From the NCBI GenBank assembly GCA_008828725.1, contig MEHQ01003220.1, forward strand, positions 1 through 64,000: a stretch of 64,000 nt of DNA, given 5' to 3'. Every line of letters begins with the position of its first letter. The stretch's first letter is position 1. The stretch is from Saccharina japonica. Taxonomy: Eukaryota; Sar; Phaeophyceae; Laminariales; Laminariaceae. Below, piece after piece: positions 11,140 through 23,800 of this stretch. A program made the position numbers and the translations under genes. Below the pieces are notes generated by a model that worked only from the letters and a program-made list of their open reading frames with translations, did no database searches and was not told where the DNA came from.

Positions 11140-14100
11140 TGCCACCTCTGAACGGGTACGTATGCCCGCAGAGTTAGTGCCCACCCAGTTGCTGATCTAA
11201 CGATCGATTCCGCTATTGACATACCCTATGTTGCCGTAGATTGTTTGCGCCAGCACCCAACCTTGAAAAACACCGACATGTTAGCAGTTCCACCGAATGC
11301 GATTAACCTTCGCAGCGCAGATAGATCGCAACTTGAAATCTTAGGATACATTTGTTTTAATCTTACACTTGGAAATATTACTCTTCCGGTAGAAGCACTC
11401 GTTTCCCCTAACCTAGGACCAGACAAGATGCTGCTTGATGACACTATAATGGGAGCGTTCGGAGCCGGTTGAAATCGGAACACAGAAGAACTCTCTTTTG
11501 CCAGTTATCGCATAAAAGTAAAAGCAACGCATCGCATAAACCATTCCACACATCATCCAACTCATGTAGACCAATGCTCAGTAGTTGCTTTGTTTTAGTA
11601 GATAACAAAGTAGAGTCGGTACCAGTATACCTTAACCAAGAAATGCTGTGTATCACCACAACATGAAATGGCAGTACATGTTGAAACAATCAATACGCCT
11701 GCCGAAACAACAGCAGCGTTAATTGAACCTCGCATAGTAACAGCCGAAGACGTCCAATCGTCAAACGTACCTAAAGCTTTCGATAGATAGTTATTGCACG
11801 AACTGTTTGCCATTGGTCAGCTGTCAACAAAACTGCCATGGTACAAATAGCAAATCCGTCAAACCGCCGAGCATACCTTGAAAATAATACCATATTAGGT
11901 TACATCGCGAAGGTTAAAGCTATACCTGAATTGAGTGTCAGCACACTTCAAAGTAAGACATAATCATCGGTGTCCACTCGAGAGGAACTCCAAGGTGCGT
12001 TGAAGAAAGCTTTTACATCAAAAACATTTTCATTAGACCAATGTTCGCAAGTACTTGACTTATGCGGGAAGTATCCTTCAATTTCCTCGTTATCTTCAAG
12101 TGAATTAGAGAAGTGCATTATCATGGAAGCAGACTTTCCGTTGCAACCTGGTACACCTCCAGTCGATAGAAACCCTTACCGAGCAAATCCACGTCTACAA
12201 GAAGTCATAGACAAATGAAATAATCAAATGGAAAAAATGGAATATCGAACAAAGACCGAGTCCTTGGGGCTCAGATGTTACAATTTTAGCTAAATCAGAT
12301 AGTTCTCCACGATTTTGTGTAGACTATCGATCTACAATTAACAAGAGCTCAATTCGGAAATCTTGGCCTATGCCGGGCATGGAAGCACACATTGATACAG
12401 TTGCAGGCGCTAAATTAACTACCTTTTGTGATGTACAAAGGGCCTACCACCAAATTCCTGTAGCAGAAGCTGAACAAGATAAAACGTTTTTGTGACCCAG
12501 AATGATAAATGGGTTTTTTAAAGACTCCCTTTTGGGATTGCAAACGCCCCCTTCCTGTTCTCAAGAATGATGTCACTACCAGCCTTTTCACATTTTGATC
12601 CGAAAAGTGGTCTTCTAGTGTATATGGACGACTGCAAACACTGTTCATCAACATGGGAAGGTCACCTCACTCTCTTGGAAAACACTTTCAAAGCGATACA
12701 AGCAGCAGGTCTAACCCTCAAGCCATCCAAAGTTCAATTCGGACCCAAAGAAGTTAAATATTTTGGTCATATACTATCATCAGATGGTATTCGAATTGGT
12801 GATGACCGCATCAAAGCTATCATTGATTTACCAAAACCCATCAATATCAAACAATTGACATCAGTGTTAGGCGTGGTAAACTTTGTTTGAAAATGTATTC
12901 TCAATTTAACAGCAACAGTATTTCCTTTGGTAGCTCTAACGAAGAAAGAAGCGACCAAATAAATTAGTAAACGTTGGGATCCGGAACAGGACCAGGCATT
13001 TGCACGAGTAAAACAATTACTCACTGAAGCACCTGTCTTGTACTTTCCGGATTTTTCTAAAAGCTTTGTGATACACGTCGATGCCAGTAATGCAGGAGCA
13101 GGAGCATTCTTAGCTTAGCAGGACCGTGACGATTAAAAAATAATCGCTTATTGTAGCCAACGACTCAACGATAGTAAACGCCATTACTCAGGCACACTCA
13201 AAGAATGCTACGCAGTAATGTTAGCCATACAACACTGGCGTCCTACTTTATGGGGAAAACACTTTGTTTCTGTAACTGATCATGCGGCACTAAGATACTT
13301 GTACTCGATGTAAGATACATCAAACATGTTGACACGTTGGGCAATAGCTTTACAGGCATATTTCACAGTCAAGCATAAACCGGGAAAATTACACGTCGTT
13401 CCTGACACATTATCACGGACGTTTGCTTTTGAACAACAAGAATAAATGACTGAGCCAAAATAAGCACCGATTTGCCGAAGCGATCCCGAAGATCCGGCAC
13501 TAGGAACGAGAATTCCTAATCAATCATACCAAGTGTCCACAGATAAACTCCATGAATTGAAACCCGTCCGAAGTGATCGCGAGTTATTCAATACCGCATC
13601 AGTGTTTATAAGCGCGACAAACTTGTTTGAATCGGTTGACCAGGAAAAAGTACGAGAAACGCAACGAGCAGAATACGGAGAGTATATCGACTACATTTTT
13701 GACTCTAATGCATACATACCGACCCGACAAAGAGACGCTAACAACTATGTCGTACTACTCAGTACAAGACGGACTGTTGTTCAAATCGTATTTACGAGGT
13801 CACCTTCGCAAAAGAAGCACGTTTCGTGATCATACTCTATCAGGAGGACACCATGCGTTCCAACCTACGTACGATAAAATCCGACAGAAATATTGATGGC
13901 CGACTATGAATCGCGACGTACATAAATGGTGCCAAGAATGTCAAGCATGTCAACGTTGAAAAACAGCTCACAACAAACCTAAATTACCAACAGGCCATCT
14001 ACCTGTAAAGCGACCGTTTCAAAAAAATTATGTCAACTTAGTCGAATAAAAATCAGAATCTGTATCGGCCGCCGGTGTCAAATGCGAAATTGTCCCATCT

Positions 14101-15165
14101 ATGATGAATCACCTCACAAGGTTCATATTACTGACACCAGTTCCAAACAAATCATCTGACACAGTTGTAAATGCCATTATTGATCGCATCATAGGCATTT
14201 TCGGTCCACCGCAAAATTTGCGTTCAGATCAAGGGCCGGAGTTTGAGAATAAACTAATTTTCAGTTACAAAATATAGTTGGATACAAGAAACCCGGACGA
14301 CACCCTATCGACCCAAGGGCAATTCTGTACCCGAACGTGTACATTCAAAAATGCATGCAATGTTAGCGATGCATAGCTCGATTGAACAAGATAACTGGGC
14401 ATCTCTCTTGCCATTTGTTCAACTAGCTCACAATACCTCTTTCAGTGCAACAATGCATGAAACACCGATATTTTTAATGTTCGGTAGACAAGCCAGATTG
14501 CCAGTTGACATAATACTCGGTATTCCTTATGTAGGAAGTATACATAAGTATTTGCACAAAATACCCGCGATAACCTACAAATCGCATTCGAGTTAGCGCG
14601 TCGTAATCTAACAGAACGTTCAACGAAACAGGCGGCTAACAACAAAACACGTGCGCCATATCTTGTTTTCAAACCAGGACAGAAGGTACTGGTATATACA
14701 GACACTTCCAGGATACAGATAGTCCAAATTCCAAACTGCTGTTACGGTGGCGAGGACCTTATATTATCTGCACTCAACTTTCTCCAGTGGTGTATCGAGT
14801 ACGACGCACCAACGAGACACGAGAAGTATCAGTACACCTTGCTCGCATCAAACCGTACCATCAGCGGGAGAAACCCCCAGCACCTCAATTTGATGAGCTG
14901 GCTAATTTCTTTTTGGGAAAACATGTCCCACTACCTGCAGTGGACCATCAAGACCAAATTCTACCAAGAATTGAGTAATATATTGTTGACAGGGTAGTCG
15001 GCCACAAACGTGGTCCTGGCAGAAAAAATACCCACAATTACAAGTGCCGATTGCGTCTGTAAGGCTATGGTCCTGAATCAGATATTGAATATCGAGTAGA
15101 CGAAGTACCACAATGTCACGACCTTATTGCTGCATACAGGATCGCTAATGGTCTCTGATTAATCG
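11140..15165 (+). mobile_element. Ty3/gypsy chromovirus-like pol fossil
   Basis: Remains of a pol region appear in the usual order. Retropepsin-like sequence lies at about 11240-11470, reverse transcriptase at 12200-12890 (with a YMDD box), RNase H at 13050-13400, a zinc-binding integrase head and core at 13830-14560, and a C-terminal chromodomain-like piece at 14980-15160. The chromodomain and gene order point to the chromovirus branch of Ty3/gypsy. It is broken in many places (a dozen or more) and is clearly old. No LTR pair could be seen at its own borders; gag is not recognisable. The local base composition is AT-richer than the neighbours. The CCCACC-rich repeats at 8871 and 15757 lie outside it. 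Confidence 0.85.
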
Positions 15166-15756
15166 CGCTTCCCACAATGATCCTGTCTAGTAACGTTTGG
15201 TTACGAAAAAGTGATCAAACCAGGAAACGAGCAACAATCCAGTTAAGCGCTTTACAAAATAAAAAATAATAATAACTGGAAGCTCAGCAGCAAATATAAG
15301 GGACACGAAAGCAAAATTTAGGTAGTTTCTTGAAAAGGAAACAAGATTAACCACGGTGAAAAAATAACATACGTTTGGGCGTATGTGGACAGGGAGACAA
15401 CTCATAAACTTGTAAGTGGTTATATCGTTATTGGGATCTGGTTTAGCAAACAAAACCATAGAAAACGACAAAATCAACTATACAATCACCGTTTGCGACG
15501 TAGTCTGACATTGATCAAGGCATACGAGAAGAAAAAAACCAAAACTCATGATTTGATAAATACTCTAGGTGTATCAGATCAATACCCAAGCGGTATGGTC
15601 AACGCGAACTAATCCGCACGTCTATTGGATGTTGATAAATTCTAGAAAACTAGCTTGTGTTTTTTAATACACCAGCAACAAGAATAAAATTTAACTCAAA
15701 AAGACAACAAATCCAGATTATACATTGATCAAAGTACAACTGAGATATTGATTGGT
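15166..15756. other. AT-rich tail after the chromovirus fossil, no gene
   Basis: About 590 AT-rich bases separate the fossil's chromodomain piece from the downstream dispersed repeat. A 3' LTR would be expected here, but I found no matching sequence upstream of the fossil, so none is claimed. The open frames are short and unlike any family I know. Confidence 0.4.
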
Positions 15757-16150
15757 ACTAGTGGTACCCCCAACCACGCCAGGGCGGGGCCGGTACAATA
15801 GCGGACAGAAAAATATATACAAAATAAGAACTGGGTCACGACCCACACACGCAGTCAACCACGTATCACCGACCCACCGATACCCACCCACCCACACCCA
15901 CCCCCCCACCCACCCACTCTCACGTACTTACCGACATTCACTCACTCACACCGAACCACCCAACCACCGACCCACCCACCCAACCACGTACGTACGCACC
16001 AACTGATCGACAGACACACGCACCAACCGCGATCCACCCACCCACATTAACAACTACAACAACAGGAGAGTAAAATCAGTATACATGCGGCAGCACCAGT
16101 ATCTACAACAATAGTAGGAGTCCTTATATAACCCATCTAAAGCAGCAAGA
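15757..16150 (+). repeat. CCCACC-rich dispersed repeat, copy 2
   Basis: Second copy of the repeat at 8871-9250, same orientation, starting ACTAGTGGTACCCCC and carrying the same GGGGCCGGTACAATAGCGG block and CCCACC-rich middle. It differs by many substitutions and small indels, so neither copy is recent. Confidence 0.75.
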
Positions 16151-16499
16151 ATAGCAGCAACAGCAGTCCAGAAAGTAAAAGCGTATACTCGCACGTACGT
16201 ACAGCGGACACAAAAAACGCCGGCATGGATGCGCAGCCCTTGTACGTACAGCAGTGGCCTTTTTTTTATTTTTATTTTTGTCGATTTTTTTACGTCTGGG
16301 CTTTTGTATCTTGAAATTAGCGCAGAAGCCGCGAACTAGCGAAGTTACGGGCCGATTTCGATTCTGACAGAAGTTCTGGAGAACCATATTTTCACATCTG
16401 GGGGACTCTTTGAAAAAAAATCTTGACTTTAGAATCGCCCAAACAATTACCTGAATTTAAAATAGAAGACTTTAGCTTGAAATTACCGTGGATTTTGGA

Positions 16500-16765
16500 C
16501 CCCGCGCGGGAAAGCCCCCCGAATCCGCTGTGAACCCCCCCCCTCCCGCCGACCCGCCCCGGGTTTCCAGGAGACGGAGCGAGCCGTCCCCGGGAGGCCG
16601 CCTTCCCCCTTCCCCCGCTCGCTGAGCTCGGCACCGGGGCCCGTTCTCTCGCCGGGGTCGCCGAGGGCCGACGCGTGGGGTGGGCGAGGCGGTGGTGCGA
16701 GGCCGATCGGGGCCGAGTGGCGTGCGGTAGAGCCGGTCTCCCGCGGGGCATACCGAAACCGGCGT
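16500..16765. other. GC-rich island of unknown origin
   Basis: A stretch of roughly 260 bases is far richer in G+C than the AT-rich sequence on both sides, with runs such as CCCGCGCGGG, CCCCCCCCTCCC and CGGGGTCGCCG. Reading frames are open on the minus strand for about 100 codons, rich in Arg, Pro, Gly and Ser, which such composition produces by chance. It brings rDNA spacer to mind, but I could not match it to any rRNA segment from memory. Confidence 0.5.
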
Positions 16766-16769
16766 AGTC

Positions 16770-18530
16770 TTGAAGATGCCAAACGGCACCATCATCATCA
16801 CCATCACGACCGAAGCGTATGATATAATCCTAAGTACGCGCGATCGAAGTATTACACTCAGCTAGCAAAGATGAGCTTCCACGAAATCCTCGAGCTCACA
16901 GCTGTTGTTTTTCTAATTTTTTTATAATAAGGACGAACTAGCACACCTCAAATCAATTCGAGGGTAGTAGAAGTTCCCTTTAATAAAATATTTCGCCCAT
17001 GCTCTATCAGCTACCATGGGAATGTTAACCTCTTGCGACCACACTTAGTTCAACATTGAAATAAACATGAGGGCACTCATATAAACTCCTAATGTAAACG
17101 AAGCTGTTAACATGCCAACTAACTAGTGTATGGAGTTCTTATACTGGCCTGCATTTGTTCAACACAACAGTGAAGGGACGAACACCTAACACAAGTAAGT
17201 TTAGCAAACGTTCCAATGCTATGTACTACGATCCAAGTACCTTTACCACCATATCAAGTATGATTCCCTCACTGAATAGTCGCCACAATTAATCCTAAAC
17301 AAGATGGATGTGCAGCGCATAAAGATGGGGGTACTGTGAAGGACGGGCTTTGGGGACAGTTCGTGGAATGGTTGTTGCACATGTACCCATGAAGTATACA
17401 CCAGAAGTGTTATAACATCTGAGTATCTTTCCGAGAACCGGAGAACTCGGCTTAATAACCGAGCCTCCTTGAAGTCGAGACGGGCCTTGTTTGCCCGCCC
17501 GAACCTCACTCGATGAATCTCTTCTCCACGCTGCTAACCCAACGTGGAGGGCTCTCTCCTTGCCCTAAATGTAAGAAGGAAAAGTGCAGCCCTCGGTAGC
17601 GGGTCAAAGCTACCACATCACTTGGCACTCTTGTGACTCTACAATAGCAGTAGCCTCCATAGTACCTGGTATTATTATACGAGTACTCGTACGTACGAAG
17701 GTAGGTACGTTTTACGTGACGTGTACGAGCACCCGTATCTAGTGCTTCGATACTTGAGAGATACCTTGCATAGTCCCCTATAATCGAATGGAAGAAGGCG
17801 GTCATACGAGTACGTGTACTGAATGTAATAAGTCGATCATACGAGTACTACTAATAGCTGTGTACCCAAGGTGTATGTCGTGATTGACATATCATACGTC
17901 TACGAGTGTACGAGCATTCACATACCGTTGGTCGTTTTGAATACGAGTACATACATGAAATGCTGATCAAAATGTCATACTTTGTTTGCGTAGAAGCCAC
18001 AGTTTCCACCTCCTTGGCACTGAACCTTCCTTGCGCTATCAGCAAGTATAGTCGATGAGAAAGTTGTACACATAAGCTTAGTACATCGTGACCTTGCCCT
18101 CGCAAGGTCGCTGGGTGTACCAACACCCCCAGGTGGTCTATCCCAAACATCACGTGCTGGTAGAATTCGTCCTGTGGGTATCATGCATGGTGTAGTCAAG
18201 CTGGCCATAACGCTAAGCAGTCCAATGACTGCCGGTTGGCGGGTTCGTGAGAGGAGAACACCAGAGAGATGGCCACCATCGAGTGTACATCGATTGAGTA
18301 GAGCATGCCACCAGTGACGGCATTAAAAGCAGGGGGGATAGCAGCAAGCCGCATTGCAGTGTGACGAGCCACGAAAGACTCAAGCAAAATATCAAGGGTA
18401 CGCGCGGTAAACGGAGTGGGACCATTTCGCCCGCCGCAGGCGGAAACGTTTTAGGGTCTTCCCGAGCGAAAGTATAATAAAATGTTCCCGTCTGTTTACC
18501 GCAGGATGGGGATGGGATGGGAAGGTGGGA
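16770..18530. other. No gene recognised; repeated ATACGAGTAC words
   Basis: No coding similarity was seen. Between 17680 and 17960 the words TACGAGTAC/GTACTCGTA and GTACGTAC recur; TCATACGAGTAC appears twice about 30 bases apart near 17805-17850. These are self-complementary or nearly so and resemble the GTAC-rich microsatellite texture elsewhere in the window. Confidence 0.5.
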
Positions 18531-18539
18531 AACCTTTTG

Positions 18540-18810
18540 GTTGACGGAATGTACCGGAAAAAACGACATTTCGGCGGCACGGGACGGGACGGGACCCGAA
18601 TTTGGACGGTACGGTACGGGACGGAAACGATTTGTCGGCGGTACCGGACGGCACGAAAAGTGATCTGTGAACGGGTCGGGATTATGTCGGGAATACGGTC
18701 GGGAATAAATCGGGAACCGAGTCGGGAATACGGTCGGGAATAGGTCGGGAGCCGAGTCGGGAATCCGATCGGGAAACGCAGTCGGGAATGGTTGGGAACA
18801 CGGTCGGAAC
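18540..18810. repeat. CGGGAA minisatellite, block 1
   Basis: Degenerate tandem words GTCGGGAATACG, GTCGGGAACCGA and GACGGGACGG recur at about 10-14 base spacing. The frame on the minus strand reads as a Phe/Pro/Arg-rich repeat and is not taken as a gene. A related block lies at 19305-19650. Confidence 0.8.
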
Positions 18811-19304
18811 ACACAGGCTGGAGACCACAAAAAACAGGTGAAAATAGCGAATTATAATCAAAAATGTTTTTCGTGTACTCCTCGTAGCTCTTATCCATTA
18901 ATAGTTATATTACCGACTTGTGACTACGACATATTGATATGCTACTATATAAGAGTACAACTTTGGCGAAAATGTAAATCAGTAGAACAAAACAGGAACA
19001 TAAAAAAACGTATGGTACGTACCTGGTACACAACATCACGCGTTTGTTTGCATTTGAATATCATACTTTGTATACTCCGAGTATCGATTCCGGAGCACAG
19101 GATATTATTATCGTATTATCGCCTCTCGACAGGAGGTTTTAACTTCGTTCAAAAAACAAAATAAAGTACGCATAAACATATATTCGTGCGTATACGATTT
19201 TTTCATATTTCGGAAATATAAACAAATCGTAGACGCACGAATATCTGCAGTCTCTCCTCCAGTCTACAGCAGAATACACACTTGCGTCCATACATGGTCA
19301 CGTG

Positions 19305-19650
19305 ATGGGAAAACGAAAAAAAAACGGCGGTAAATGGACTGGGAGTATTTGCCCCAATAGTGAGATGCGGGATGGGAAAAGCTGTGCCCCAAGGTCGGGA
19401 TGGAACGGGAATCACTTATATGACAGTGGGATGGGAATAGTCGGGACTGGGCGGACAGCGGGACGGGAATAGTCGGGAAAGGGCAGAAAGTGGGATTGTA
19501 ACCAGTCGGGAACGGGAACACGGCCATTACCGCGGGACGGTAGAGCTCGGGAACAGAAACTGACGATGGCAACGGTCGGAAAATTGCGGTCGGGAACGAC
19601 AAATCTGAGGTTTTTCGGTTCCCGCCCCGTACCGTTCCCGTCCCGACCAC
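19305..19650. repeat. CGGGAA minisatellite, block 2
   Basis: The same word family as block 1 (GATGGGAATAGTCGGGA, GTCGGGAACGGGAA) runs on the same strand at lower density, ending with inverted CCCGCCCCGT/TTCCCGTCCCG words. The two blocks are separated by about 500 AT-rich bases that hold no recognised feature. Confidence 0.75.
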
Positions 19651-19659
19651 ATTTTCTCG

Positions 19660-20145
19660 TCCCTACCTTTACCGCGCGTACCCTCTTCCAAAATATATTT
19701 TGCCAGGTCGGGGTTTCCACACACTTTGCATAGTGGAAAATAGAGGGGTACCGTATAATCATCCCCGGAGTACCTGAACTTGTACGATAATTTCCAAAAG
19801 GAGACAGAAGCGCGTTGTATACACACACGTCTGATCAAAGCCGAGTGCAGGTCTTTCACTTCTCACACACAGCAGTAGAAAGCGTTTTATGCTGATTGGT
19901 TCGACGTATCAATACAACAGTGACTCAATTCAAGGATAGTTTTTGTATGTTTTATTATCTTCGCGGTTGCAGTCGAAGGCCGGGAAAACGAGTAATGCTG
20001 GGGCGGGGCACCTCTGCTCGTCTTGCTGTCTCCTACTGCTCCTATTCCACTCTTCCTATGACCCCGTGGTCAGAGATTTGCGTGCCGTTCTTCTCAACGG
20101 GAGCTTTGCTCGTCTCTCAAGACTATTTCCAACACATCTTATACT
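19660..20145. other. No gene recognised
   Basis: Mixed sequence between the minisatellite and the putative LTR remnant. Open frames up to about 110 codons (19527-19859 minus, 19943-20278 plus) show no known motif. CTCTTCCTATGACCCCGTGG and neighbouring pyrimidine-rich sequence may already belong to the LTR remnant. Confidence 0.35.
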
Positions 20146-20149
20146 AATA

Positions 20150-20565
20150 AGCTATCATCTCACCAGCTACCCCGTCTTCAACTGTTATCTCTGTTTCCGT
20201 AGATCATCTCATTCTCTGCTGAGGATTGGTTCGTTACTGTATTTATTCTCTCAGCTGATTTCAAACACTCTTAACTGACTTTAAACACTCCCAACGGACC
20301 TGCGATATGCTTTCGGAATCTCCCTTCTCCTAGTAAAACGTACTCAACAGCTCTTCAGGACCTCTTCTTCTACGATTCTCCAGTAAAACGTACTCAAATT
20401 GCCTCTGAAAACACCGTTCCTTTACAGTTCTACGAATTCTTCCCCTGATAGACATTCCACTGTCTTACATTGAAACCCTTGATCCCACACTAAACTTCAA
20501 TGAAACTGAATTATGAATACTAAAAGCTGGACAAAACCCACTACCACCACATCTGCCCCCCCAAG
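20150..20565 (-). other. Possible 3' LTR remnant of the second Ty3/gypsy fossil
   Basis: Read on the minus strand, a G-rich polypurine-like tract (AACTTGGGGGGGCAGA) is followed by TGTGGTGGTAGTGGG, the common layout of a polypurine tract before a 3' LTR. An AATAAATACAG box occurs further in. It lies downstream of the last reading frame of the fossil at 20890-27165. No partner LTR is present in the window, so the call rests on layout only. Confidence 0.4.
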
Positions 20566-20693
20566 TTCACATACACTCTCGGATGAGTGCATAATGAAAC
20601 AACTACTGTTACGTTTAGACTGCGGCTGTAACAATTAGGACAAAATTAACCTGCTATCAATGTAGACTACTCCAATTCAGTTTTCTCGAGGAC

Positions 20694-20835
20694 CACAGGT
20701 GCTTGGCAGTGCGTGCTTCACCGGCCAATACAAAGTATGGCCATGTTCCCTTATTGCGGTTCAAGGTCAACAGGTGCTTGGCATTGCTTGCTTCACCGGC
20801 AAATACTTGAAAGTATTGCCATATTCCCGTATTGT
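20694..20835. repeat. Two tandem hairpin units
   Basis: Two copies about 72 bases apart share ACAGGTGCTTGGCA and GCTTCACCGGC, each followed by an inverted repeat: GGCCATACTTTGTATTGGCC (minus-strand reading) in one and GGCAATACTTTCAAGTATTTG in the other. They lie between the last frame of the Ty3/gypsy fossil and its putative LTR, so they may be part of its 3' untranslated region. Confidence 0.7.
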
Positions 20836-20889
20836 TGACTTACATAAAATGTAAGCTAACCCCACCGGCTTAAACCACCCAGCCTTTAC

Positions 20890-23800
20890 TCAATACGCAT
20901 GCAAAAACTTCGTGCTACTCTTACAGGTTATGTGAGCGTGCCAACACAAAGTTCTAATATCCTCGCTAACAGTTGTCAGCTTTTCCCCAGGAAGATACAC
21001 GTTGTAGCGCTTCCCCAGGTCCAGCAATTTGATCGTGTGAGGCAGTTCCTTGCTCTCGCCATCTTCAGCCACCATCACAACTCTTGCGAGTTGCCAACCT
21101 GCGCGGGAAGTTTTGAAATATATGTACGATCCAATAATGTCACGATCATAAATTTCTGGTCTGCCTTGAGTATCACAACAAACTTTGTACCCGGTAGCGA
21201 CATGTATCTCGCCTCTCGCATATGCAAGTGTACGCTTAGCAAGCTGCACTTGATATCTCCTATACTTTGCATTTTCTCTGCCTACTTGGATCGGGTCTCC
21301 TGCCCGGTATCTAGATCATAGACTTCCATACTGTTCTAAATCCGTTTCATGTTCCCAAGTTTAAACTGAAACCTCATCCCAACTAGTGTAGTATTGGACT
21401 GCATTTTTCCCTCCTATTCCTCTCGAATTTCTTTGCTTCGTGATAAAAGTCGGCCTGATTCTGTAATCGTCCAACTCCATACATACATCTGCTGTCAGAT
21501 GAAAAACGGGTGAACGTTCTGAATACTTGTTCAACACATCATTTGACATAACTGCTCATAGCCCATGGCAGAAATTTATGTCCTTCCGCTCCTTCATGCG
21601 GATTATAACACTTCTTACTACAGTACATGGATACTCTTGCACTGATTTCCCTTCCAAGTTCATCCTTTCGAATCTCAACCAACAGCAAGTTAGATCCAAC
21701 CTTTTTCCCATCATCAGCTGTACCCGGTCCTACATATAAAACATTATAATGAGGCGGGCGAAGCGCGAAGCGCGAGCCTTTTTTTCTTGTTTTTCCAAGG
21801 AAAAAAAGCCTCTTCATAGAGGCTTGCGTTCTCCGTACAAACCCATCTAGCGTGGAGTTTGCAGACTTCCTCTGTGTGCGTTTGCGCAAGTCAACATCGA
21901 CGTTTGTACACCGCATTCAACGTACACGGCACCAACGCCAGTCCCGTCGGACTCTGTGCACGCACACTTTTTAACGAAGTCTTCTCGTGCTGGTATCGCT
22001 TCAACTCGTTCAGAGTTGGCCGAGTTAGGTGCGGCAACGTGTGTGTTTTACAGGCACACATCCCTTTTTTTGAATTTCGGGACGTAAAACATCATAACGG
22101 TTTTTTATATAATTTTAAAAATACGTCACAGCAATTAATTTTTTGTTTTTGTTTTCGGAGTTCTATGATGTAGGTGGTATTATAAGGCCCACTCTCCTAC
22201 TGATGAGGGGGGGGGAGAAGCTCTGCTGCAATGTCGTACAGCAGTAGTTGTGGTGGCACCTGTTACGATAATACGAAGTAGGTGCGGCAACGTGTGTTTT
22301 CAAACAAGGCTGTGGACCATGTTTTTTTGCAGGCACATACATCGGAACGCGAATCATCACAAATGTTGTTGTTTCTGGAATTCTACCGAACACAACCCAG
22401 CTTTCTTCAAATTATGCCGATCATCACTATCATCGTGTTGGGGAACCAGGAGACACATGTACACAACAGTTTGACTACGAGTACAGAGAGTTCAAGGGCT
22501 AGACCGACAAGCCGAGCGTACAGTGACGCTGGCCCTGGCCTCATGTGTCCTACTGCTGCTGCTGTTGATGCCGTTCCGTTGCTGTTCTTGCTGCGGCCGC
22601 CACAGCTACTGCTGCTGCTGATGCTGTATGCTGTTGTTTTTTTTGTTTCAAGAAAAAACCCAAACGGCACGTATACGTAGATGTTCGTTCGTGTTTTGGC
22701 TCAGCACTCAGCACAGCAGTATCCCCCCAGCGTGATGCATCACAGATTTGACTACTGCAGGTACCTGAGGTCGCGCCTCATTACCACCGATTACTAGTAC
22801 GGCCCTGTCCAACACTGAGCCAGCTTTGCGGCTAAAGAAACCTTCTTACTCTTAGAGTCAGTTTCTTGGGCTTTGAGAACATGTTTCCCAGGGCCAGAAA
22901 TCGTGCTTTTATTGTCATAAATCCACACCCGTCCTCCTACTTTAAACTTAAGACGTCGATTTATATATTCTGCAAGGTTTTCGTTTGCTGCTTCATGTCT
23001 GGCTTTTATCAACCTATCTTCCTCTTTTACCAACTCGTATGCCTTCACCTGCCTATCTCGCATGAGTTCAAGATAGTCCAACTGGTCTTGTTTCAGACCT
23101 TGATGGTCATTAACACCTCTTCCTTCTAATATCGTCATAGGCAACCGTGGGTATCTGCCGATGTGTAGCTCGTTTGGGGCTGAACCTGTACCTCGACTAA
23201 CGTTATTGCTATGTGCTGCCACCGCATGCATCAACATGTCACCCCAGAGTATTTTTGCCGTCCGCAATTAAATACCACAACATCTGACAAAGGGTATGGT
23301 TTTACCTCTCAGCCATTCCATTCGTCTGTGGATGATAGGAACTCGTGGATGATAGGAACTCGTGAACTTCTTCACGGCTCCCAATGTTTCATACACCGCC
23401 CTACTCACTTGAGATATAAACTCAGTACCACGATCTGACAAAAAGGTATGTGGACATCCCCACCTTGGTAAATATTCGTCTTCTTTTCTTGCAGCACACC
23501 CTTTGGCTGTTTTCTCTTCCTTTGTGAATGCATATCCTTCTGCGTGTCTACTAAATATATCTACAATCAAAAACACTTGAACGTTTCCATTCTATGTCTC
23601 AGGCAAGGGTCCCAACAAAGTAAATGATACCATCATTCCAGGGCGGCTAGGTAGCGGCAGGGAAACTAGTGGCCATCTGACGGTGCTTTGCGCAGTCTTT
23701 CTTGCCTGGCAGGTGTAACATCTCCTGATCCACCGCTTCACGCTGTCTGCCATTCTCATCCAACAATAACACCTTTGCAACAATGTGAGGGTAACCTTTT

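Noticed and set aside
16500-16765. Fragment of large-subunit rRNA
   Set aside because: It is GC-rich and spacer-like, but I could not align it to any conserved rRNA helix from memory.
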